Assembly: GCA_050260215.1 (NCBI GenBank)
Contig: JBLNBU010000010.1
Span: 1-8,347 of the forward strand
Reading direction: 5' to 3'
Source: JBLNBU01 sp050260215
GTDB taxonomy: Bacteria; Pseudomonadota; Alphaproteobacteria; Rhodospirillales; Magnetospirillaceae
DNA: 8,347 nt
Below, piece after piece: positions 1 through 6,395 of this stretch (position 1 is its first letter; each line of letters begins with the position of its first letter). A program made the translations under genes and the position numbers. The notes beneath the pieces were generated by a model, which worked only from the letters and a program-made list of their open reading frames with translations, searched no databases and was not told the DNA's origin.

Positions 1-18
1 GTCGCTGGGGTGCTTCAT
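1..18 (-). CDS. Possible 5' end of a minus-strand gene leaving the window
   Basis: On the minus strand an ATG at 18-16 is preceded by GGAG (complement of 25-28) with a 6-nt spacer, which is good Shine-Dalgarno geometry. Only six codons (MKHPSD) are inside the window, so no family can be named. The call rests on the ribosome-binding site and on the position just downstream of the minus-strand regulatory operon, about 100 bp after the stop of the 85-residue protein. A chance GGAG-ATG pair in GC-rich DNA is a real alternative. Confidence 0.3.
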
Positions 19-96
19 CGGGTGCTCCGGGTGGTTGGTCCGCGCCCCGCATGTCGGGGGGCGCCGGCGGGCCCGCAATGGGGCGCCGACCCGACC

Positions 97-119
97 GGCC
101 GCAAGTCGAGGCTTCGGCC
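97..119 (-). terminator. Stem-loop at the end of the minus-strand operon
   Basis: GGCCG (97-101), a bulged C (102) and AAG (103-105) pair with CTTCGGCC (112-119) around a 6-nt loop. This gives an 8-bp stem with one bulge. On the minus strand it begins at the stop codon of the 85-residue gene (121-119), where a 3'-end hairpin would be expected. No T-tract follows on that strand, so it is not a classical intrinsic terminator. It may instead protect the transcript end or act with Rho. A second GC-rich inverted repeat (GCGCCCC 42-48 / GGGGCGC 58-64) lies further downstream. Confidence 0.3.
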
Positions 120-376
120 TATTGGGTCCACTCGGGAGGGGGCGACCGGTAGCCGGCCGGGGGATCCCAAGGCAGCATGTCGGGCTGCCAGACGGCGGTG
201 GGTTCCTCGGAGGCTTCCAGGCCGGCGGCCAGTTCGGCGATCTCGTCGGCGGTCAGCACCGCGTCATAGCCGTCCTCGTCGGCGACGATCAGGCGGATCT
301 GCCCGCTGGCCACGGCGTCGCCATAGCCCAGCACCCGGACCACCTCAAGGGCGTGACGGCTGATGAAATGCTCCAT
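119..376 (-). CDS. Hypothetical acidic protein, 85 aa
   Basis: I do not recognise a family. The frame begins at ATG 376-374 and ends at TAG 121-119. It lies 31 bp after the stop of the receiver-PP2C phosphatase gene on the same strand, so it is probably the last gene of that regulatory operon. The start MEHFISRHALEVVRVLGYGD looks like a helix. The middle (about residues 25-55) is rich in Asp and Glu, and the C-terminus (about 60-85) is Pro/Trp-rich (PDMLPWDPPAGY, PPPEWTQ) and probably extended. There is no signal peptide, membrane segment or cysteine. The ribosome-binding site is weak, which fits translational coupling to the upstream gene. The codon choice matches its neighbours. Frames on the other strand here are also open because of the high GC, so reality rests on position and composition. 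Confidence 0.6.
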   Translation of the reverse strand: MEHFISRHALEVVRVLGYGDAVASGQIRLIVADEDGYDAVLTADEIAELAAGLEASEEPTAVWQPDMLPWDPPAGYRSPPPEWTQ

Positions 377-407
377 GCCGCGGTCAACAGGGCAGGCCGG
401 CGATGGT

Positions 408-1556
408 TCACATCCGCCGCAGGCTGACCAGGGTCAGGTCGTCGGGCGGGGCGCCGACCAGGCGGCGCTGGAAGCGGTCGAGCACCGCCGAGGCGATGTC
501 GGCCCGCTTGGCGTGCGCGGTGACCGCCCACTCGCGCAGTTCGGCCTCCTCGACCACAGGCTTGCCGTCCGCCTGGGCCTCGACCAGGGCGTCGCTGTAC
601 AGCAGCAGGGCGGCGCCGGCGGGGAAGGGAATTTCGATCAGGTCGTACTGGGCGTCCTCGAAGGCGCCCAGCAGGGGGCCCGACGCGTCCAGCGGCCGGG
701 CGACGCCGCGGTCGATCAGCAGCGGGTCGGGCGAGGCGGCGGCGACGTAGCGCAGCATCGAGGTGGCGATGTTGACCACCCCATAGAAGGCGGTGGCGTA
801 CTGGCCGGGCGACAGCACCGCCGCCAACTCGGCGTTGAGCGCCGCCATCATGGCCAGCGGGTCCTCGGTCTGTTCGGGGCCCAGCCGCGACAGCAGGGCG
901 TTGAGCTGGAACACCTGCAGCGCCGCCGGCACCCCGTGGCCGGCGAAGTCGACCACCAGCACTCCGGCGCGGCCGTAGCCCAGGTCGAGCACGGTCCAGA
1001 AGTCGCCGCCCAACTCGGACGAGGTGTGGATGGTGCCGTCGATGACCATGTCCAGGCGCTGGCCCAGGGCAAGGGTGCGCGCCCGGGTGGGCAAAAGCGC
1101 CATCTGCACCTGGCGGGCGGCTTCCAGCTCGTGGCCGATGCGGTCCTGGTAGGCCTGAAGGTCGGCCAGCAACGCCCGGTTTTCCAGGTGGACGCCGACG
1201 CGGGCGGCGACTTCGGCGGCGTTGATGGGCTTGGACACCATGTCGGTGGCCCCGGCGGCGAAGCAGGCCGAGCGCTCGGTCGGGCTGTCGAGCGCGGTGA
1301 CGAAGATCACCGGCAATTCGGTGCGCGGCCAGATCTCGCGCAGGCGGCGGCACATCTCGTAGCCGTCCATGCGCGGCATCATGACGTCAAGCAGCACCAG
1401 GTCGGGGCGGCGCCGCTGCATCGCCTCCAGCCCCTGGATGCCGTCCTCGGCCTCGTCGATGCGCTCCACCCCGAGCGAGCTGATCAGTGCGCGCAGCAGC
1501 TGCCGGTTGGGCGCGTTGTCGTCGACGATGAGGACCAGGGGATCGCCGCGCAGCAT
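408..1556 (-). CDS. Response regulator with PP2C/SpoIIE-type phosphatase output (RsbU/HsbR-like), 382 aa
   Basis: A two-domain cytoplasmic signalling phosphatase. Residues about 6-120 form a receiver domain: acid pocket D12-D13, phospho-acceptor D57 in LLDVMMPRMDG, T87, and K109 in SKP. A helical linker (about 125-156) holds EAARQVQMALLP, the usual lead-in to SpoIIE phosphatases. The PP2C domain (about 165-382) has its metal-binding acidic residues: D185 in GGDF, D203 in VDFAGHGVPAAL, D322 in YSDALVE and D372-D373 in PPDDLTL. It therefore looks catalytically intact. By analogy with RsbU/SpoIIE it should dephosphorylate the serine of a STAS antagonist, here probably the product of 2362-2664, when a histidine kinase phosphorylates the receiver. 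The start ATG lies 2 nt after the stop of the kinase gene, so translation is probably coupled. The cognate histidine kinase is not in the window. Confidence 0.93.
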   Translation of the reverse strand: MLRGDPLVLIVDDNAPNRQLLRALISSLGVERIDEAEDGIQGLEAMQRRRPDLVLLDVMMPRMDGYEMCRRLREIWPRTELPVIFVTALDSPTERSACFAAGATDMVSKPINAAEVAARVGVHLENRALLADLQAYQDRIGHELEAARQVQMALLPTRARTLALGQRLDMVIDGTIHTSSELGGDFWTVLDLGYGRAGVLVVDFAGHGVPAALQVFQLNALLSRLGPEQTEDPLAMMAALNAELAAVLSPGQYATAFYGVVNIATSMLRYVAAASPDPLLIDRGVARPLDASGPLLGAFEDAQYDLIEIPFPAGAALLLYSDALVEAQADGKPVVEEAELREWAVTAHAKRADIASAVLDRFQRRLVGAPPDDLTLVSLRRM

Positions 1557-1558
1557 CG

Positions 1559-2263
1559 CTAGAGCCCCAGGGTCAGGATCAGGCGCCGGCCGCCGTCCTC
1601 GACGCGGGCGCCGGCCAGGGCGCGGATCAGGCCCAGTCCGTGGCGGCGGATTTCGTCGGCCTGGCGGCGGCGGTCGGCGGGGTCGTCGTAGCCGCGGCCC
1701 TGGTCCTCGATCGCCACCTCGATGGCGCCGTCCACCGGCAGCGCCGACAGGAAGACCATGCGCCCGGCGAAGCGCTCGTCGGCCAGGCGCTCGTCAACGG
1801 TGCCGCAATAGGCCAGGAAGGCCTCGGTGTTGCCCTCCTCGAAGCTGGCGATGTCCAGGTTGCCGTGGACCAGGGCATTGGCCACCGCCTCGTGCAGGGC
1901 GAGGGTGGCGGCGTCCAGGGCTGCGCCGGCCAGGCCGAAGCGGTCGGCCAGCGCATGCAGCAGATGTTCGGTGGGACCGCAGGAATAGGCGGTGTCGGTG
2001 CGCAAGCCCAGGCCGATGCCGCCGGCCTCGAGATGGCGGCGGAACCATTGGCCGGGCGTCACCATGCCGCTGCCGATCTCGACGGCGCCGCACCAGGGGG
2101 CCTGGCGGATGCGGTCCAGGCCGACCTCACCCAGCCGGGTGCCGACCAGCAGCCGCGCCTCCCACGGCTCGCCGTCGCGGCGTTCCAGCCAGGGATTGCC
2201 GGCCAGGAAGGCGGCAAGCGCGGCGTCGTCGTCATCGCCGTCCGCGACCACCACTATGCCCAT
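1559..2263 (-). CDS. HATPase_c serine kinase / anti-sigma-type regulator (RsbW/SpoIIAB-like), 234 aa
   Basis: The C-terminal half (about residues 95-234) is a GHKL ATP-binding domain of the RsbW/SpoIIAB type. It has an N-box HEAVANALVHGN (E125, N129), a G1 box DQGRG (D187, G189, G191) and a G2 box HGLGL (208-212). Such proteins phosphorylate the conserved serine of a STAS partner and otherwise bind and inhibit a target. Residues 1 to about 90 (MGIVVVADGDDDDAALAAF onward) form an N-terminal extension that I cannot assign; RsbW and SpoIIAB themselves are only about 145-160 residues. I chose ATG 2263-2261: GGGGA sits 7 nt upstream and the protein begins with a strand-like MGIVVVADG. An in-frame ATG at 2320 would add 19 residues and use up most of the divergent control region. 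The gene lies 2 nt upstream of the phosphatase gene and is divergent from the STAS gene. Confidence 0.88.
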   Translation of the reverse strand: MGIVVVADGDDDDAALAAFLAGNPWLERRDGEPWEARLLVGTRLGEVGLDRIRQAPWCGAVEIGSGMVTPGQWFRRHLEAGGIGLGLRTDTAYSCGPTEHLLHALADRFGLAGAALDAATLALHEAVANALVHGNLDIASFEEGNTEAFLAYCGTVDERLADERFAGRMVFLSALPVDGAIEVAIEDQGRGYDDPADRRRQADEIRRHGLGLIRALAGARVEDGGRRLILTLGL

Positions 2264-2361
2264 GCGGCCATCCCCAATTCCTTCGTATAATGACAAGAAT
2301 ACTCGCCGGCCGAGCCACAAGGCTCTAATATAGCGGAACGCCTTGCCGGAGGGGAGCCGTT
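2264..2361. promoter_or_regulatory. Divergent control region between kinase and STAS genes
   Basis: This 98-bp gap separates two divergent start codons and is more AT-rich than the flanking genes. On the plus strand TATAAT occurs at 2286-2291 and TAATAT at 2326-2331, but neither has a convincing -35 hexamer at 16-18 bp. A short inverted repeat, GAGCC (2312-2316) / GGCTC (2321-2325) with a 4-nt spacer, lies between them and could be an operator. GGAGGGGAG at 2348-2356 is the STAS ribosome-binding site. Promoters for both genes must lie here or overlap the starts, but I cannot place them firmly. Confidence 0.45.
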
Positions 2362-2664
2362 ATGAACTATGCCGCGGAAACTCATGGGGATGTTCTCGAC
2401 ATCCGCGTGGGCGGTCGGATGACCCACGCCGACTACCGGGAATTCCGCGAGATTCTCGGCCATATCAACGAGGGCAAGCCCGCCCGCGTCGTCTTCGACC
2501 TGCACGGGGTCGAATTCGTCGACTCGTCGGCGCTGGGCATGCTGCTGATCGTGCGCGACTCGGCCGTCCAGGCCGGCCGCGAGATCGTGCTCAAGGGCGC
2601 CTCGGGCCAGGTCGAGAAGCTCATCCACGTCGGCAAGCTCAGCCGCTACTTCACGGTCGAGTAG
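2362..2664 (+). CDS. STAS-domain anti-sigma factor antagonist (SpoIIAA/RsbV-like), 100 aa
   Basis: This is a single STAS domain, close in length to RsbV and SpoIIAA (about 110-117 aa). The central VVFDLHGVEFVDSSALGMLL (43-62) matches the family signature. By comparison with SpoIIAA, S55 (in D54-S55-S56) is the expected phosphorylation site. The start ATG is preceded by a strong GGAGGGGAG with a 5-nt spacer. The role is inferred from family and context: phosphorylated on S55 by the kinase encoded divergently (2263-1559), dephosphorylated by the receiver-PP2C protein (1556-408), and in the unphosphorylated form binding the kinase to release its target. The target could be a sigma factor, an anti-sigma such as FlgM, or a cyclic-di-GMP enzyme in related systems; none is in the window. 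The gene is convergent with ecm, with a palindromic repeat in the gap. Confidence 0.92.
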   Translation: MNYAAETHGDVLDIRVGGRMTHADYREFREILGHINEGKPARVVFDLHGVEFVDSSALGMLLIVRDSAVQAGREIVLKGASGQVEKLIHVGKLSRYFTVE

Positions 2665-2674
2665 GCCGCCCGCC

Positions 2675-2742
2675 CGTCATGGCCGGGCTCGGCCCGGCCA
2701 TCCGTCCGCCGCGGACCCTCGGGCCAAGCCCGAGGGTGACGA
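2675..2742. repeat. Double-hairpin palindromic repeat, copy 1 (REP/BIME-like)
   Basis: There are two perfect hairpins in tandem. ATGGCCGGGC (2679-2688) pairs with GCCCGGCCAT (2692-2701) over a 3-nt loop, and ACCCTCGGGC (2715-2724) pairs with GCCCGAGGGT (2728-2737) over a 3-nt loop. The ends are also inverted: CGTCA (2675-2679) and TGACG (2737-2741). A second, diverged copy lies at 6302-6362. The element fills most of the 91-bp gap between the convergent STAS and ecm genes, so it could serve as a bidirectional 3'-end structure, although neither strand has a U-tract. This organisation is typical of dispersed palindromic repeats in alphaproteobacterial genomes. Confidence 0.8.
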
Positions 2743-2755
2743 CCGGGCTTCTCCC

Positions 2756-4753
2756 TCACGCAGCCTTGGCGCGGCCGTCGACCAGGTCGACGATGTCGGC
2801 CATGATGGCGGTGATGTCGTAGTCCTTGGGCGTGTAGATCCGCGCGCATCCGGCGGCCAGCAGCACCTTGGCGTCTTCGGGCGGGATGATGCCGCCGGCG
2901 ACGACCGGGATGTCGGCCAGGCCGGCGGCGCGCATGCGCTCCAGCACCTCGGTGACCAGGGGCACGTGGCTGCCCGACAGGATCGACAGCCCGACCACGT
3001 GGACGCCTTCCTCCAGCGCGGCGTTGACGATCTGCGCCGGGGTCAGGCGGATGCCCTCGTACACCACTTCCAGGCCGGCGTCGCGGGCGCGCACGGCGAT
3101 CTGCTCGGCGCCGTTGGAGTGGCCGTCCAGGCCCGGCTTGCCCACCAGCATCTTGATGCGCCGGCCCAGGCGGGCCGAGACCGCGTCGACGCGGGTGCGC
3201 ACCTCGGCGATGCGTTGCCCCGACGTGCCGGCGGCGGCACGCGCCACGCCGGTGGGGGCGCGGTATTCGCCGAACACCTCGCGCAGTGCCTGGGCCCACT
3301 CGCCGGTGGTGACTCCGGCATGGGCGCAGGCGATCGACGGCTCCATGACGTTGCGGCCCTCGGCGGCGGCGGCCTTCAGCCCGGCCAGGGCGGTTTCGAC
3401 CGTCTTGGCGTCGCGGGCGGCGCGGAAGGCGGCCAAACGCTCGATCTGCTCGGCCTCGGCGCGGGCGTCGACGGTCAGGATCGAGCCGTCGCCGGTGGTC
3501 AGCGGGCTGGGCTCGGTCTCGGTCCAGCGGTTGACGCCCACCACCACCTGGTCGCCCGCCTCGATGGCCGACAGGCGCCGGGCGTTGGATTCCACCAGGC
3601 GCTGCTTCATGTAGCTCGATTCCACCGCGGCGACGGCGCCGCCCATGCCGTCGATGCGGCCCAACTCGTCGCGGGCGCCGGCCATCAGCTCCTCGACCTT
3701 GGCTTTGATCTCGGTCGAACCGGCGAAGATGTCGCCGTATTCCAGCAGGTCGGTCTCGTAGGCCATGATCTGCTGCAGGCGCAGCGACCACTGCTGGTCC
3801 CATGGCCGCGGCAGGCCCAGCGCCTCGTTCCACGCCGGCAGCTGGACGGCGCGGGCGCGGGCGTCCTTGGACAGCACCACCGCCAGCATCTCGATCAGGA
3901 TGCGATAGACGTTGTTCTCGGGCTGCTGCTCGGTCAGGCCCAGCGAGTTGACCTGCACGCCATAGCGGAAGCGGCGCAGCTTGTCGTCGGTGATGCCGTA
4001 GCGCTTGGCGGTGATCTCGTCCCACAGGTAGGTGAACGCCCGCATCTTGCACAGCTCGGTGACGAAGCGGATGCCGGCGTTGACGAAGAAGCTGATGCGC
4101 CCGACCACCTGGGGGAAATCCTCGGCGGGCACCGTGGGCCGCACGGTGTCGAGCACGGCGATGGCGGTGGCCAGGGCGTAGGCCAGCTCCTGCTCGGGCG
4201 TGGCGCCTGCCTCCTGGAGGTGGTAGCTGCACACGTTGATCGGGTTCCACTTGGGAACCTCGCGGTAGGTGAAGGCGATGACGTCGCTGGTCAGCTTCAG
4301 GCTGGGCTGCGGCGCGAAGATGTAGGTGCCGCGCGACAGGTATTCCTTGATGACGTCGTTCTGGGTGGTGCCGTTCAGGGACGACCGCGCCGCCCCCTGC
4401 TTCTCGGCGGTAGCGATGTAGAGCGCCAGCAGCCAGGCGGCGGGCGCGTTGATGGTCATCGAGGTGTTCATCTTTTCGAGAGGGATCTCATCGAAAAGAG
4501 CCATCATGTCGCCTATATGACAGACGGGCACGCCCACCTTGCCGACCTCGCCGCGGGCCAGCGCGTGGTCGCTGTCGTAGCCGGTCTGGGTCGGCAGGTC
4601 GAAGGCGATGGACAGGCCGGTCTGGCCCTTGGCCAGGTTGGCCCGGTACAGCCGGTTGCTGGCCGCGGCCGAGCTGTGGCCGGAATAGGTGCGGAACAGC
4701 CATGGCTTCTCGTGGGCCTGGGTCCTGCTCTTTTCGGCGCTCTTGTCACTCAT
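2756..4753 (-). CDS. ecm: Ethylmalonyl-CoA mutase, coenzyme B12-dependent, 665 aa
   Basis: Rearranges (2R)-ethylmalonyl-CoA to (2S)-methylsuccinyl-CoA by adenosylcobalamin radical chemistry in the EMC pathway, in the cytoplasm. The N-terminal TIM barrel begins with PWLFRTYSGHS (17-27) and contains IAFDLPTQTGYDSDH (49-63). The PTQTG variant, in place of the ATHRG of methylmalonyl-CoA mutases, marks the Ecm subfamily. The C-terminal B12 domain (about 532-665) has DGHSNG with H545 as lower axial ligand, S590 in SILSG, and the GG pair 620-621. Length is normal for Ecm, and both domains are in one chain. I chose ATG 4753 (MSDKSAEKSR) because GGAG lies 9 nt upstream; an in-frame ATG at 4870 would add 39 unlikely residues running through the regulatory region. 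It diverges from ccr, whose product makes its substrate after epimerisation. A methylmalonyl-CoA mutase is the alternative, disfavoured by motif and neighbours. Confidence 0.95.
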   Translation of the reverse strand: MSDKSAEKSRTQAHEKPWLFRTYSGHSSAAASNRLYRANLAKGQTGLSIAFDLPTQTGYDSDHALARGEVGKVGVPVCHIGDMMALFDEIPLEKMNTSMTINAPAAWLLALYIATAEKQGAARSSLNGTTQNDVIKEYLSRGTYIFAPQPSLKLTSDVIAFTYREVPKWNPINVCSYHLQEAGATPEQELAYALATAIAVLDTVRPTVPAEDFPQVVGRISFFVNAGIRFVTELCKMRAFTYLWDEITAKRYGITDDKLRRFRYGVQVNSLGLTEQQPENNVYRILIEMLAVVLSKDARARAVQLPAWNEALGLPRPWDQQWSLRLQQIMAYETDLLEYGDIFAGSTEIKAKVEELMAGARDELGRIDGMGGAVAAVESSYMKQRLVESNARRLSAIEAGDQVVVGVNRWTETEPSPLTTGDGSILTVDARAEAEQIERLAAFRAARDAKTVETALAGLKAAAAEGRNVMEPSIACAHAGVTTGEWAQALREVFGEYRAPTGVARAAAGTSGQRIAEVRTRVDAVSARLGRRIKMLVGKPGLDGHSNGAEQIAVRARDAGLEVVYEGIRLTPAQIVNAALEEGVHVVGLSILSGSHVPLVTEVLERMRAAGLADIPVVAGGIIPPEDAKVLLAAGCARIYTPKDYDITAIMADIVDLVDGRAKAA

Positions 4754-4820
4754 CCCGGGATGCTCCACCTCGATTGCGTGGGCCGCTTCGACGGAAGCGG
4801 ACGGCGCGGCTTTACGACCT

Positions 4821-4900
4821 AAAATTGCTCGACATCTGCGTTGCGCGAAACAAACTATCATTTTGTGCATTGCGAAAAAAGCGACAAAACGCTAAAAGGC
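4821..4900. promoter_or_regulatory. AT-rich divergent ecm/ccr control region with inverted repeat
   Basis: This stretch is strikingly AT-rich against the surrounding GC-rich DNA. It contains an imperfect inverted repeat, TTTTGTGCA (4861-4869), T, TGCGAAAAA (4871-4879), matching at 7 of 9 positions. It also has related direct repeats, GCGAAACAAA at 4845-4854 and GCGACAAAAC at 4881-4890. It lies between the ecm start (4753) and the ccr start (5004), so a regulator bound here could act on both. EMC genes in other alphaproteobacteria are controlled by regulators such as RamB (ScfR family) or CcrR; whether either acts here is unknown. No cobalamin riboswitch is apparent upstream of ecm. Confidence 0.55.
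4870..4898 (+). promoter_or_regulatory. Candidate sigma70-type promoter of ccr
   Basis: TTGCGA (4870-4875; 4 of 6 to TTGACA) and TAAAAG (4893-4898; 4 of 6 to TATAAT) are separated by 17 bp. Transcription would start near 4905, giving a leader of about 100 nt that includes the stem-loop at 4926-4955. The -35 hexamer overlaps the right arm of the inverted repeat at 4861-4879, so a protein bound there would affect initiation. The match is moderate and has not been tested statistically. Confidence 0.35.
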
Positions 4901-4925
4901 GGGGCAGGCGGGCGTCATTCAGGTG

Positions 4926-4955
4926 GGCGCCTCGCTACCCGTCGGGTGAGGCGCC
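4926..4955 (+). promoter_or_regulatory. Strong stem-loop in the ccr leader
   Basis: GGCGCCTC (4926-4933) pairs perfectly with GAGGCGCC (4948-4955). Inside it, ACCC (4937-4940) pairs with GGGT (4944-4947) around the loop GTC, with GCT (4934-4936) bulged on the left. This makes 12 base pairs in total. It ends 48 nt before the ccr ATG and 34 nt before the AAGGAG ribosome-binding site (4990-4995). No U-tract follows, so an intrinsic terminator is unlikely. mRNA stabilisation, an attenuation element or a DNA-level cruciform are possible. Confidence 0.5.
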
Positions 4956-5003
4956 GCCCATTCCTCGGGGCAGGGCCTGTCGTCAGTTCAAGGAGTACCG
5001 GAC

Positions 5004-6290
<1,287 letters not shown>

Positions 6291-6301
6291 ATTTCATACT
6301 T

Positions 6302-6362
6302 CGTCATGGCCGGGCCTGACCCGGCCATCCACGGACCCCCGGGTCATGCCCGGGGGTGACGA
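6302..6362. repeat. Double-hairpin palindromic repeat, copy 2 (REP/BIME-like)
   Basis: This copy has the same architecture as 2675-2742. ATGGCCGGG (6306-6314) pairs with CCCGGCCAT (6320-6328), and ACCCCCGGG (6335-6343) pairs with CCCGGGGGT (6349-6357), each over a 5-nt loop. The flanking TCGTCA (6301-6306) and TGACGA (6357-6362) are perfect inverted ends. The first hairpin is nearly identical to copy 1. The second has changed on both arms together, so pairing is preserved. It sits between ccr and mcd on the same strand and could partly terminate, stabilise or process the message between them. Confidence 0.8.
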
Positions 6363-6395
6363 AAAGAAGACGAGTGCAATCTAGGAGCCCGCCCC

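Noticed and set aside
2335..2361. GGAAC (2335-2339) followed by CGTT (2358-2361), resembling an EcfG general-stress promoter upstream of the STAS gene
   Set aside because: The spacer is 18 bp rather than the usual 16-17, and CGTT touches the ATG, so transcription would begin inside the coding region.
2756..4753. Annotation of this gene as methylmalonyl-CoA mutase
   Set aside because: The DLPTQTGYDSDH motif and the ccr/mcd neighbours favour ethylmalonyl-CoA mutase.
2966..4822. A long plus-strand open frame (618 codons) opposite ecm, and similar long frames opposite ccr, mcd and the phosphatase
   Set aside because: These are mirror frames of GC-rich genes. They are His/Gln/Gly/Arg-rich with no family motifs, and the other strand encodes well-recognised enzymes.
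4754..4870. An N-terminal extension of ecm starting at ATG 4870 (39 more residues)
   Set aside because: The added residues do not resemble Ecm and would run through the AT-rich control region. ATG 4753 has a well-placed GGAG.
4754..4900. A cobalamin riboswitch in the ecm leader
   Set aside because: I find no B12-box-like conserved core on the minus strand, and the leader is short.
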